64,000 nucleotides of DNA from positions 62,001-126,000 of the forward strand of contig CANRFN010000001.1 in the NCBI GenBank assembly GCA_947629915.1. Direction: 5' to 3'. The notes beneath the pieces were generated by a model. That model made no database searches, had not been told where the DNA came from, and worked only from the letters and a program-made list of their open reading frames with translations. Positions 8,139 to 17,038 of the stretch are shown one piece after another. How positions within the stretch are numbered: the stretch's first letter is position 1; each line of letters begins with the position of its first letter. A program made the position numbers and the translations under genes. The DNA is from an uncultured Oscillospiraceae bacterium. GTDB lineage: Bacteria > Bacillota > Clostridia > Oscillospirales > Oscillospiraceae.

Positions 8139-8261
8139 TCAGGCGGCCTCGTCCATAGCCTCCAGCTCGCTCTTGGCCTCGATCTGGCTGTCTGCGGAGA
8201 ACCAGAACTTCCCGTCCTTGTATACCTCCACATGACCGTCCACAAAGTTCAGTTCCACCAT
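8139..8261 (-). CDS. Small 40-residue protein, copy 1 of a pair
   Basis: An unrecognised 40-residue protein beginning MVELNFVDGHVEVYKDGKF. It is about 60 % identical to the small protein at 8356-8478; both share GHVEVY.DGKFWFSAD followed by an acidic, alanine- and glutamate-rich helix. The conservation and matching frames show it is a real gene. GAAAGGG stands upstream of ATG 8261. The 94 bp separating the pair contain a hairpin (GGCTCCCAG 8299-8307 with CTGGGAGCC 8312-8320). The fold looks like a short beta-hairpin plus helix; function is unknown. Confidence 0.7.
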   Translation of the reverse strand: MVELNFVDGHVEVYKDGKFWFSADSQIEAKSELEAMDEAA

Positions 8262-8355
8262 AATGATACACCCTTTCGTGTGAATTTGATCAGGACAGGG
8301 CTCCCAGCCCCCTGGGAGCCTGCTGTGTTGTTTGAGAGCGCTGGGCTCACCGGAC

Positions 8356-8478
8356 TCAGGCGGCGCCCTCCAGCGCCTCCAGCTCCTCCTCGGCCTCGCT
8401 CCGGGTATCCGCGGAAAACCAGAACTTCCCGTCCCGGTACACCTCCACATGGCCCCGCACAAACTCCAGTTTCACCAT
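8356..8478 (-). CDS. Small 40-residue protein, copy 2 of a pair
   Basis: An unrecognised 40-residue protein beginning MVKLEFVRGHVEVYRDGKF and ending in an acidic alanine/glutamate helix. It is the tandem paralogue of the protein at 8139-8261. AAGGAAAGG lies upstream of ATG 8478. A palindrome (8527-8548) stands about 49 bp upstream, and the same sequence precedes the next minus-strand gene at 9148. The two genes may therefore be controlled together. No function can be assigned. Confidence 0.72.
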   Translation of the reverse strand: MVKLEFVRGHVEVYRDGKFWFSADTRSEAEEELEALEGAA

Positions 8479-8526
8479 TCGAGACACGTCCTTTCCTTGT
8501 TCTGGTTGGATGATACCAGATGGCCT

Positions 8527-8548
8527 GTCCCATAAATGGGACTCATCC
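8527..8548. promoter_or_regulatory. Palindromic operator-like element, copy 1
   Basis: GTCCCAT, AA, ATGGGAC forms a 7-bp inverted repeat, followed by TCATCC. All 22 bases recur at 9197-9218. On the minus strand a -10-like TATCAT lies 11 bp downstream of the GGGAC end, directly ahead of the small gene at 8356-8478. Confidence 0.6.
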
Positions 8549-8575
8549 GGCCCTCTGGCCACTTTTTTCCCTGTC

Positions 8576-9148
8576 TCAGCCCAGCAGGACCTTGCACAGC
8601 AGCGCGATCCCCACCGCCAGCACCACGCCGGTGGCGGCCAGCTCCCCCACGGCCAGCAGGTTCTGCAGCCAGCGGGAGCCAGGCTTCCCCCGGGTGCGGG
8701 GCGTCTGGCCCTGGGCCTTCGCCTCCTCAGCCTGGGCCTCTGCCTCTTCCGCCTCCTGGCAGAGGAACTCGGCATACAGCTTCGGGTCCACGTACACCGG
8801 ATCCTTGAGGTTGCGGAAGACCTCCCGCAGGTCCACCTCCTCGTCCTCATCGATCCGAGGGTCCCTGCAGACGTCCCAGGATTCGGACGGGTCCTCGTAG
8901 TCTGCGGGGCGGAGGTACGGCTCGTCATCGTATTCGTCCTCGTAGCCGTCATCGTACGCATCGTCCAAGTCCCGGTGAGCGGCCTTCCACGCGGTGAGGT
9001 CCACCACGTTGTCCACCCGGACAAAGGCGGCGCGGCCGGGCGGCACCTCATACATCATCTGCCCTGCCGCCTTCTCCAGCGGCGTCTCCCAGGCACCTCC
9101 CTTGGAGATGTCCCACATGCGAACCATTCCGTACTTGTTGTCTTCCAT
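8576..9148 (-). CDS. Unknown acidic protein with a C-terminal membrane anchor
   Basis: A 190-residue protein I do not recognise. The first ~60 residues look globular (MEDNKYGMVRMWDISKGG onward). A strongly acidic stretch rich in Asp, Glu and Tyr covers about 70-125. An Ala/Glu-rich helix follows, then a basic patch and a C-terminal hydrophobic helix (about 165-188). It is probably anchored in the membrane by its tail, facing the cytoplasm. The start is ATG 9148 with AGGAGG upstream. The palindrome at 9192-9217 precedes it, as for the small gene at 8356. No counterpart of known function is apparent. Confidence 0.7.
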   Translation of the reverse strand: MEDNKYGMVRMWDISKGGAWETPLEKAAGQMMYEVPPGRAAFVRVDNVVDLTAWKAAHRDLDDAYDDGYEDEYDDEPYLRPADYEDPSESWDVCRDPRIDEDEEVDLREVFRNLKDPVYVDPKLYAEFLCQEAEEAEAQAEEAKAQGQTPRTRGKPGSRWLQNLLAVGELAATGVVLAVGIALLCKVLLG

Positions 9149-9191
9149 TTTTCCTGGGCCTCCTTTCCTTACTGCAGCTATCTTAGCAAAA

Positions 9192-9217
9192 GATGAGTCC
9201 CATAAATGGGACTCATC
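9192..9217. promoter_or_regulatory. Palindromic operator-like element, copy 2
   Basis: GATGAGTCCCAT (9192-9203), AA, ATGGGACTCATC (9206-9217): a perfect 12-bp inverted repeat. On the minus strand a -10-like TAAGAT lies 11 bp beyond the GGGAC end, the same spacing as in copy 1. It is 44 bp upstream of ATG 9148. Confidence 0.65.
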
Positions 9218-9399
9218 CCCCTGGGGCCTAGAAATAGACGTAGAAGATATGGCCACTTTGGGCCGTGTATTTTGTACATCTTGCACAAACCTTCTTCAAA
9301 CACGTCCCTGGGCACCCTTCCCAGGGGCCACACTCGGTTTTCCAGCCTATGCAGGAATGCCCATATCCATGCAGGCGATTTCCCGGGCAGAAGAGGACA
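9218..9399. other. Intergenic stretch without a gene
   Basis: This lies between the palindrome at 9192 and the terminator at 9400. A possible extra minus-strand promoter is present (TTGAAG 9294-9299, 17-bp spacer, TACAAA 9271-9276). A small hairpin pairs CCCTGGG (9306-9312) with CCCAGGG (9320-9326). No coding frame has a ribosome-binding site. Confidence 0.4.
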
Positions 9400-9451
9400 G
9401 GGCAAAACAAAACAGTCCCCGGATCTGCCACGCGGCAGGTCCAGGGACTGT
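9400..9451 (-). terminator. Terminator of the helicase-YmdB-YhaON operon
   Basis: A long stem (ACAGTCCC at 9412-9419 with GGGACTGT at 9444-9451, extended by an inner CTGCC/GGCAG stem) is followed on the minus strand by TTTTGTTTTG. It closes the leftward operon that ends at 9494. Confidence 0.85.
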
Positions 9452-9493
9452 CTCATCTTGTATTCGGTTTTGCCGCCTTGCGGTGTTGGAACG

Positions 9494-10096
9494 TTAGCGC
9501 TCCTCTCTCGGATGCAGTAGATGGGAGAGATCCTCCACCGCTCTCCCGGTGCCGGTACTCAAAAGCTCCCACACCGGGTGCTCCGAGCCCTCGCCCCGGA
9601 AGTACTGCCGGGCGATGCCCATCAGGGCGGGCAGGTCCTCCCGCTCCCAGAGAAGGTCATAGGCGGCATCGAAAAAGCGCATGTCAAAGAGGGACGGGCG
9701 GTCATCGGCGAGGTTCATGCGGTAGAGGTGAATCCGAGCCCGCTCCTCATCTGAGGCCTTCCCCCAGTCCACGGTAAAGAGCTCGATGCAGTCCTCCAGG
9801 CGCTGAAAATAGTACCCCGCCTGCAGCCGGGGCGGTGCCTCGGGAAATTCGCGGCGCCGGATGTACTCAAATATCCCCTCGCAGGTCCACTTTTCCCAGT
9901 CCGTCTGCATGTCCGCCAAGCTGAACTTTTCCAGGGACTCGGAGAGAAACTGGGTGCTGTACACCGTGGCCCAGAAGCAGGTCTCTCCCCGCTCCAGCGC
10001 CTTCACAAAGGGCTCTGCCAGGGCGGCGTTGCGCTTGTAGTCTGGGGTAACGGTGCCGCCCAGAGATAACGTGTCGCTGAGATGATAGACTTGCAT
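9494..10096 (-). CDS. DUF2441-like protein of unknown function
   Basis: A 200-residue soluble protein. Its start, MQVYHLSDTLSLGGTV, and the later segments FEYIRRREFPEAPPRLQAGYYF and WGKASDEERARIHLYRMN resemble my recollection of the DUF2441 pattern: a conserved N-terminal His, then a Pro-rich turn and aromatic residues. This is a weak assignment by eye. It lies 15 bp after the SbcC-like gene and is the last gene of that operon, which suggests an accessory role. AGGGAGG stands upstream of ATG 10096. No signal peptide or membrane segment is seen. Confidence 0.6.
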   Translation of the reverse strand: MQVYHLSDTLSLGGTVTPDYKRNAALAEPFVKALERGETCFWATVYSTQFLSESLEKFSLADMQTDWEKWTCEGIFEYIRRREFPEAPPRLQAGYYFQRLEDCIELFTVDWGKASDEERARIHLYRMNLADDRPSLFDMRFFDAAYDLLWEREDLPALMGIARQYFRGEGSEHPVWELLSTGTGRAVEDLSHLLHPREER

Positions 10097-10111
10097 GCGA
10101 AAGCGCCTCCC

Positions 10112-12082
10112 TTACCCCGCCGAGGGATCGCCCACCGGCCGGGGGTGTCTGCCGGCCAGTCTCTCTGCCTCCAGGCCGTGATTCTGGGCCCAGTTGGCCT
10201 CCCGGCTGTGGCAGGAGAACACCAGCACCTGCCGCTCCTCCCCCATGCGGAGAAGGTACTCCATGGCCCGGGCCATGCGGGCATCGTCAAAGGTGCAAAG
10301 GGCATCGTCCAGGACAATGGGCGCATCCGGGACAATGAGCTTGCAGAGGGCCAGGCGCAGGCTGAGGTACACCTGGTCCATGGTGCCGGTGGAGAGCACC
10401 TCGGCGCTGCGCATCTGGATGCTCCCCTGCTCCGCTGTCCGGGCGGAGAAGGTCCGGTCCAGTTCCATCCGCTGCCAGCGGCCGCCGGTGAGCTCTTTCA
10501 CAATGGCGCCGGCCTCCCGGTTCAGCATGGGGGAGAACCGCTCCCGCAGGGACGTGTTGGCCGCATCCAGGGCGTCCAGGGCGATGCCGATGGCGTTGTA
10601 CTCCTCCGTCCTCTTGTGGAGCAGGGCCCGCAGCTCCTCCTGCCGGGCCTCCAGGTCCGCCGGCTCGCCCATCTGGTCCAGGGCGCCCTCCGCACGGCTC
10701 ACATACTGCTTCCACTGCTGCCGCTCTCGGTCCAGGTCCTCCAGGCGGCTGGTGATCTCCCCCCGAGCGTTTTCCGGCACCGGGATGCTGGCATCGGAGG
10801 GCTGTTCCCGGGCGCCCTGGGCATACAGCTCTTCCACCCGCCGCCGGGCGGCCACCGCAGCCTCCCGGGCCTGCTCCCGGCGGACCAGCATCTCCCGGTA
10901 TGCCGCGGCCTGGGACATGATGTCCTCGTCCTCCGGCACCTCTATGAGCTTCTCCCCGATGAGCACCTTTCTGCCCTCCCGGATGCGGGTGGTGCCCTGC
11001 AAGGCGAAGAGGGCCGCCAGAAGCAGAGCCACCGCGATGGGGGCCGCAAGGGGGACCACGTTCTGGGCCACCAGGCCTGCCACCAACAGGATCCCAGCAA
11101 AGGCCGCAAAGGAGACGGCGATATAGTTGCAGAGCTTGCCGCCGTTCAGCCGCTGCTTGGCCGCCTCCCGGTGTTCTCCGATCACCCGGTTCTCCTCCAG
11201 AATCCGCTCCCGGGCATCTTTTCGCTCCAGGGCCAGATTCCACGCCTCTTCCCCGGACAGGGTGCCGAAGATGGGGTGGGGCTCCTGGGGACCGCAGTCC
11301 GCCTGGGCCTTCTTCCACTCCGCCATGGCCACATCGTATTTCAGGTTCAGGTCCTGCTGTTCGATCTGATTCCACTGCTCCAGCTTCTCCCGGAGAAAGG
11401 CCTCCTCCCGGTCCAGCTGCAGCAGATTCTTTCTGCCCTCCCGCCGCTGTTTCCGGAACTCCGCCGTGGCGGCCAGGGCCTCCCCCGTGTGGGTGAGCTC
11501 GTTCTCCATCAGGGGGATCATCCCGTTGGAGCGGTTAGACTTCCGGCGGTTTCGCCAGTCCCGGAGGGTCTTCTCTGCGGCGGTAAAGGAGATGTCCTCC
11601 TGTCCGCCGGTGGCCAGGTTCGTGACCCGGGTCTCCAGGTCCTGACTGCTGCCAGGGGCGGAGGAACCCTGGCACACAAAGGCCGTGCGCACAAAGACGT
11701 CCTTCTTTACCCCGGTGAGGAGCTCGCCGGCGTCTGCCGCAGTGAGGCCGGGCACCGGATCTCCTGAGGCGGCGTACACCGCCTCAAAGCCCCCAAAGGG
11801 GCCGGATTGGTTGGCGTAGCGGCGCAGGATGATCTGTCTCCCCTGCCACTCCAGTTCCATCTCCCCGCCCATGGGGCTGCCAGACCAGGGGAGATAGCGG
11901 TTTTTATCTGCCAGGGGGCCCCGCTCCCGGGTGTCCACGCCATACAGCATGGCCCGGAGGAAGGCCGCCCAGGTGGACTTGCCCCCCTCGTTGGGGGCCT
12001 GGATCACGTTGAGGCCGGGAGACAGCTCGATGGTCTGCCCGTTGAGGTTGCCGAAGGTGGCGGTGAGGCGAAGGATTCTCAT
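10112..12082 (-). CDS. yhaN: SbcC/YhaN-like ATPase
   Basis: A 656-residue SMC-like ATPase, short for SbcC and matching the YhaN type. The N-terminal Walker A is APNEGGKST (residues 29-37). Coiled coil runs through the middle, interrupted by hydrophobic segments at about 320-370 (NYIAVSFAAFAGILLVAGLVA), a known YhaN feature suggesting membrane association. The C-terminal signature STGTMDQVYLSLRLAL and Walker B APIVLDDAL complete the ATPase head. The partner is the phosphoesterase YhaO encoded just upstream with a 4-bp overlap. Together they should form an SbcCD/Mre11-Rad50-like nuclease; the physiological substrate is unproven. Confidence 0.88.
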   Translation of the reverse strand: MRILRLTATFGNLNGQTIELSPGLNVIQAPNEGGKSTWAAFLRAMLYGVDTRERGPLADKNRYLPWSGSPMGGEMELEWQGRQIILRRYANQSGPFGGFEAVYAASGDPVPGLTAADAGELLTGVKKDVFVRTAFVCQGSSAPGSSQDLETRVTNLATGGQEDISFTAAEKTLRDWRNRRKSNRSNGMIPLMENELTHTGEALAATAEFRKQRREGRKNLLQLDREEAFLREKLEQWNQIEQQDLNLKYDVAMAEWKKAQADCGPQEPHPIFGTLSGEEAWNLALERKDARERILEENRVIGEHREAAKQRLNGGKLCNYIAVSFAAFAGILLVAGLVAQNVVPLAAPIAVALLLAALFALQGTTRIREGRKVLIGEKLIEVPEDEDIMSQAAAYREMLVRREQAREAAVAARRRVEELYAQGAREQPSDASIPVPENARGEITSRLEDLDRERQQWKQYVSRAEGALDQMGEPADLEARQEELRALLHKRTEEYNAIGIALDALDAANTSLRERFSPMLNREAGAIVKELTGGRWQRMELDRTFSARTAEQGSIQMRSAEVLSTGTMDQVYLSLRLALCKLIVPDAPIVLDDALCTFDDARMARAMEYLLRMGEERQVLVFSCHSREANWAQNHGLEAERLAGRHPRPVGDPSAG

Positions 12083-13164
12083 GGCCGGATATCCTCCCCC
12101 TGTTCCAGGGCCGCGAGGCCGAACCGAAGGGCCAGCTTCAGCTGAGCCCGCTCCTCCTCGGTGGCGGCGTTGTTGAGACGGGTGCGCATCTCCCGGAGGA
12201 ACATGCCGGTGAGAGTCTCCTCCCCCGCCCGGGCCCAGAGGCCGGTGGTGAGGGTGGTCTCATCTTTGATCTCCAGGTAGAAGAAGTGGGGGGCCAGTCT
12301 GGCGTTGATCCCGTTGAGGTTGGGGGCCGCATCGGTGGTGCCGGTGAGCACCAGCCGCACCAGGTCCTCTGTGTCCCCCGGGTTCTTTACAAACTCCTCG
12401 ATCTTGGAGATATCCAGCTTCTGCACCCGATACTGCCGCTGGCAGATGGGCACCAGCCGGCCGGAGGACTGGACCCTCCCGTCCTCCCAGCTGAGCTCCG
12501 CCACCAGCACCCCCTTCGCGCCGGTCTCATCGAAGCCGCGGCCCTCGGGGCAGCCCGGCCAGGCCCAGAAGGTCTCGCCGTCCCGGCCGCCGCCGGCGGT
12601 GTGAATGTGTCCCAATGCGCCGTATGCCGCCCCGCTCTGGGCGAGGGATTCCAGGGCGATGGGGGCATACCGCCCCACCCCGCCGGGGTCCCCGTGGAGA
12701 CAGAGAAGGTGCAGCTTGCCGTCCGGGCGGATGTGATAGCCCGCCAGAGGGTCGTCCTCCCGGTGGGGCGCCAGAAAGGCGCTGCCGTGGACCACGGCTT
12801 TCAGCTTGGGAATCTCCACAGACTCCATGGCGGCCGTCATGAAGATGTGCACGTTGGGGGGCCAGATCTTCTGGCGGTAGGGAGAGCCGGCGTGGTAGTA
12901 GTCGTGATTGCCGGGGGCGATGAACACGGGCACCTGCATCTCCCCCAGGGCGTTGGCCAGGGTGCGCACCGTCTCCGGATACACCCGGTCTCCATCGAAG
13001 AGATCTCCGGGCAGCAGCACCAGGTCTGCCCGCTCGGACCGGGCCAGATCCGCCAGGCGTTTGGGCACCTCCCGGAGCTCCTGGCGCCGTACGGCGGCTT
13101 TTTCCACGCTCAGGCCGGAAAAAGGCGAGTCCAGATGCAGATCCGCCGCGTGCAGAATTCTCAT
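12079..13164 (-). CDS. yhaO: SbcD/YhaO-like calcineurin-type phosphoesterase
   Basis: A 361-residue metallophosphoesterase related to Mre11/SbcD, matching YhaO. All metal-binding motifs are visible: DLHLD (residues 8-12), GDLFD, GNHDYY, HGD and GHIH. The C-terminal ~110 residues form the smaller domain that in the family contacts the ATPase partner. It precedes yhaN with a 4-bp overlap, so the two are translated together. The likely activity is Mn2+-dependent DNA exo- or endonuclease. AGAGGAGAG lies upstream of ATG 13164. Confidence 0.9.
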   Translation of the reverse strand: MRILHAADLHLDSPFSGLSVEKAAVRRQELREVPKRLADLARSERADLVLLPGDLFDGDRVYPETVRTLANALGEMQVPVFIAPGNHDYYHAGSPYRQKIWPPNVHIFMTAAMESVEIPKLKAVVHGSAFLAPHREDDPLAGYHIRPDGKLHLLCLHGDPGGVGRYAPIALESLAQSGAAYGALGHIHTAGGGRDGETFWAWPGCPEGRGFDETGAKGVLVAELSWEDGRVQSSGRLVPICQRQYRVQKLDISKIEEFVKNPGDTEDLVRLVLTGTTDAAPNLNGINARLAPHFFYLEIKDETTLTTGLWARAGEETLTGMFLREMRTRLNNAATEEERAQLKLALRFGLAALEQGEDIRP

Positions 13165-13221
13165 ATCCGGTCTCTCCTCTCTCTGCGGTCTCTTTCTCTC
13201 CTGTCTTATCTTTCGGACTGG

Positions 13222-13998
13222 TTACTGCACGTCCACCCGCTGCACCGTGAGGCACTTGGGGGTGTCTGAGTCGATGGTGTAGAGCACGGCATCCATGCGG
13301 CAAGGCCCCTCGGCGGGCTGGAACCGCTGGGGCAGGCCGCCCAGAAAGCGGTTGATGGCCATGCCCGGTTTGATGCCGATGACGCTGTTGCGGGGGCCCG
13401 TCATGCCGAGATCCGTCACAAACCCCAGGCCCTTGGGCAGCACCACGGTGTCCGCCGTGGGCACATGGGTGTGGGTTCCCCAGAGGGCCTGTGCCCTGCC
13501 GTCCAGATACCAGGCCATGGCCCCTTTTTCGCTGGTGGCCTCCGCGTGAAAGTCCACCAGGGTGAGGTCCGCCTGCTCCCGGCGGAGGATGGCGTCCATC
13601 TTGGTGAAGGGGTTGTCAAAGTTGGTGTCCATGGCCACCCGGCCGATGAGGTTCACCACCCGGATCTTCAGCCCCCGGGGTCCGTCAAAGATGTCATAGC
13701 CCTTGCCCGGCGCCCGCCCGGTGTAGTTGGCCGGCCGCAGGATATACGGGCACTTCTCCATGTAGTTCACGATCTGCAGCTTGTCCCAGGTGTGGTTGCC
13801 CATGGTGATCACATCGGCCCCCGCGGAAAAGATGGCCTCCGCCTGCTGGGGGTGCAGCCCGTTGCAGGAGGCGTTCTCCCCGTTCACCACGGTAAACTGG
13901 ACATCGTGCTTCCGGCGCAGCGCCGGCAGCTCCTTGCAGAGAAAGTCCAGGCCGGACTCCCCCACCACATCGCCCACGGCCAACACGTTCAGAATCAT
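13222..13998 (-). CDS. ymdB: YmdB family metallophosphoesterase
   Basis: A 258-residue protein of the TIGR00282/YmdB family. Metal-ligand motifs are in place: VGDVVGESG, VVNGENAS, MGNHTWD, DFHAEATSEK and WGTHTHVPTAD. YmdB proteins are phosphodiesterases active on 2',3'-cyclic nucleotides and affect RNA turnover and biofilm or motility decisions in Bacillus. Here it lies between a DEAD-box helicase (15 bp upstream) and the yhaO-yhaN pair, all transcribed leftward. This groups RNA and DNA processing functions in one transcript. Length is normal for the family. Confidence 0.93.
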   Translation of the reverse strand: MILNVLAVGDVVGESGLDFLCKELPALRRKHDVQFTVVNGENASCNGLHPQQAEAIFSAGADVITMGNHTWDKLQIVNYMEKCPYILRPANYTGRAPGKGYDIFDGPRGLKIRVVNLIGRVAMDTNFDNPFTKMDAILRREQADLTLVDFHAEATSEKGAMAWYLDGRAQALWGTHTHVPTADTVVLPKGLGFVTDLGMTGPRNSVIGIKPGMAINRFLGGLPQRFQPAEGPCRMDAVLYTIDSDTPKCLTVQRVDVQ

Positions 13999-14013
13999 GT
14001 GGTACCTCCTGGG

Positions 14014-15198
14014 TCAGTTCTTGGGCTCCACCGGCAGCAGGCAGCCGTCCTCATCGTATTTCAGGACCTGTACCTCTGCCCGGGTGTTGCGGGCGATCTC
14101 CCGCATCTTTACCGCCTCGCTGGGAGACGCCATCAGGGTGTAGGCCACGCCGTGCTTTTTGGCCCTGCCGGTGCGGCCGATCCGGTGTACGTAGTACTCC
14201 TGCTCATCCGGGACATCGTAGTTGAAGACCGCGTCCACGTCGTCGATGTCCAGGCCCCGGGCCGCCACATCGGTGGCCACCAGCACCCGGATTTTGCCCT
14301 CCCGGAACAGCTTCAAGGTCTGCTCCCGGGTTTTCTGGGGGATGTCCCCGTGGATGGCCTCACAGGAGATGTGGCGCATTTTCAATAGGCCCGCCAGCCG
14401 GTCTGTCATGTTCTTGGTGTTGCAGAAGGCGATGGCTCGCTCGTAGTCTCCGCCCCGGAGCAGTGCCACCATGGTGTTCAGTTTCTCGTCCCGGCCCAGC
14501 AGCTCTACGGCGTACTGTTGGATGTCCGGCCGGTTCTCCTCGATGGGGCGCACGGTGATCTCCGCCGGGTCCCGCTGGTACACCCAGGAGATGTCCATGA
14601 CCTCCCGTGAGATCGTGGCGGAGAAGAGCCCCAGATTCCGCCGGTGGGGCATCTTGTCCAGGATGCGGGTGACGTCCTCGATAAATCCCATGTCCAGCAT
14701 CCGGTCCGCCTCGTCCAGCACCACCGTCTGCACCTTGTCCAGGCGCACGGTGTGCCGCTTCATGTGGTCCATGAGGCGCCCCGGGGTAGCCACCACCAGT
14801 TGGGGCTTGTTCTTCAGCTGGTTGATCTGCCGCTCAATGGGCTGTCCGCCGTAGAGGCAGACGGTGCGCACCCCCTCCCGGAAGGTGTTCAGCAGCTGCA
14901 GCTCGTCCTTGATCTGGATGGCCAGCTCCCGGGTGGGGGCCAGCACCAGCCCCTGGATGTCGCCGGACCCGGGGTCCACATGCTCCACCATGGGGATGCC
15001 AAAGGCAAAGGTCTTGCCTGTGCCGGTGGGGGCCTTTGCCACCACGTCCTTCCAGTCCATGAAGAAGGGAATGGCGCCGCCCTGGATGGGGGTGGCCTGC
15101 ACGTAGCCCTTCTTGTCCAGCGCCTTCATTGTGGCTTCAGAAAGCCCCATGTCGCGGTAAAAATAGACTTCCTGAACCTGTTCGCCGTTGATTTCCAT
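14014..15198 (-). CDS. DEAD-box RNA helicase
   Basis: A 394-residue ATP-dependent RNA helicase core with little extra sequence. Visible motifs are the Q motif (GYVQATPIQ), motif I APTGTGKT (56-63), Ia PTRELAIQ, II LDEADRMLDMG, III SAT, IV region IAFCNTK and VI HRIGRTGRAKKHG. The C-terminus stops soon after the second RecA domain, so no accessory RNA-binding domain such as that of DbpA/YxiN is present. It is the first gene of a five-gene leftward operon with a good sigma-A promoter at 15232-15260. It likely unwinds structured RNA in ribosome assembly or decay. Confidence 0.93.
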   Translation of the reverse strand: MEINGEQVQEVYFYRDMGLSEATMKALDKKGYVQATPIQGGAIPFFMDWKDVVAKAPTGTGKTFAFGIPMVEHVDPGSGDIQGLVLAPTRELAIQIKDELQLLNTFREGVRTVCLYGGQPIERQINQLKNKPQLVVATPGRLMDHMKRHTVRLDKVQTVVLDEADRMLDMGFIEDVTRILDKMPHRRNLGLFSATISREVMDISWVYQRDPAEITVRPIEENRPDIQQYAVELLGRDEKLNTMVALLRGGDYERAIAFCNTKNMTDRLAGLLKMRHISCEAIHGDIPQKTREQTLKLFREGKIRVLVATDVAARGLDIDDVDAVFNYDVPDEQEYYVHRIGRTGRAKKHGVAYTLMASPSEAVKMREIARNTRAEVQVLKYDEDGCLLPVEPKN

Positions 15199-15231
15199 GT
15201 GAATAATCCTCTCTTTTGGTCGATTCGCCGT

Positions 15232-15260
15232 ATTATACTACAGCACAGAGAAAAAAGCAA
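15232..15260 (-). promoter_or_regulatory. Sigma-A promoter of the helicase operon
   Basis: Minus strand: TTGCTT (15255-15260), a 17-bp spacer and TATAAT (15232-15237). Predicted start near 15225, about 27 nt before the helicase start codon. Confidence 0.8.
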
Positions 15261-15490
15261 CTTGAGATTCCACCGGCCTCGATGCTCTTCCAGCCCCTTC
15301 CATGCCTGATTTACCCCCCCCTGCTGAGATTGCTGTAAAGGGAAAGTCCATTGCAGTTGCTGGGATTCAGAAACCGCCGGGCATCTTCCGAAGCGAGACA
15401 GCGGCACCATCCCCTGCCACAGCCGCAAAGACAGGCCCCTCCCGTCCGCCGGGCGCTGGCTGCAATCTGGAAAGACTGCGGATTTCGCTG
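15261..15490. other. Intergenic stretch without a gene
   Basis: This lies between two outward-facing promoters. I see no ribosome-binding site with a credible frame, no strong hairpin and no repeat. Confidence 0.4.
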
Positions 15491-15519
15491 TTGTAAAAGC
15501 GGGTGTCCTGTGGTATCTT
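15491..15519 (+). promoter_or_regulatory. Promoter of the Rrf2-mutY operon
   Basis: TTGTAA (15491-15496), a 17-bp spacer and TATCTT (15514-15519). It lies 30 bp upstream of the Rrf2 start codon, a place where the regulator could act on its own gene. Confidence 0.65.
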
Positions 15520-15548
15520 TAGAGGTGCAAACAAGAGAGGTGACCTCC

Positions 15549-15973
15549 ATGCGGATATCCACAAAAGGACGATATGCCCTGCAGCTGATGGTAGATCTGG
15601 CCATGCATCAAGAGACGGGCCCGGTGTCCCTGCGCGATGCGGCACAGCGGCAGCAGCTCAGCGACAAATACCTGGAGCAGATTGTAACGCCCCTGGCCCG
15701 CTCCGGGCTGGTGCGCTCGGTGCGGGGCGCCAGCGGCGGCTATCTGCTCACCCGGGCACCGGAGGACTACACGGTAGGGGACATTCTCCGCCAGGTGGAG
15801 GGAGATCTGGCCCCGGTGGAGTGCGTCACCGATGCGGAGTTCTGCCCCAACAGCAGCATATGCTTTACCGTGGAGCTGTGGCAGGACATCTACAAGGCGG
15901 TGTCCTCCGTCATAGACCACACCACCCTGCAGGACTTGGTGAGCCGATGCGAAGCGAAACAGCAGGGCGGCGC

Positions 15974-15977
<4 letters not shown>
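15549..15977 (+). CDS. Rrf2/IscR family transcriptional regulator
   Basis: A 142-residue winged-helix regulator starting MRISTKGRYALQLMVDLA, the family hallmark. Three cysteines (92, 99, 105) sit where IscR binds its [2Fe-2S] cluster (92, 98, 104 there), so iron-sulphur or redox sensing is likely. The predicted wing sequence VRGASGGYLL is present. GAGAGGTG precedes ATG 15549; an earlier in-frame GTG is ignored because it lies upstream of the promoter. It overlaps mutY by 4 bp and begins a rightward operon whose next two products, MutY and a radical SAM protein, both carry Fe-S clusters. Confidence 0.92.

Positions 15978-17034
<1,057 letters not shown>

Positions 17035-17038
<4 letters not shown>

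Noticed and set aside
10082..11767. Long open frame opposite the SbcC-like gene
   Set aside because: Composition is typical of an antisense shadow (Leu/Gly/Pro/His-rich). The minus-strand gene has Walker motifs and an operon context.
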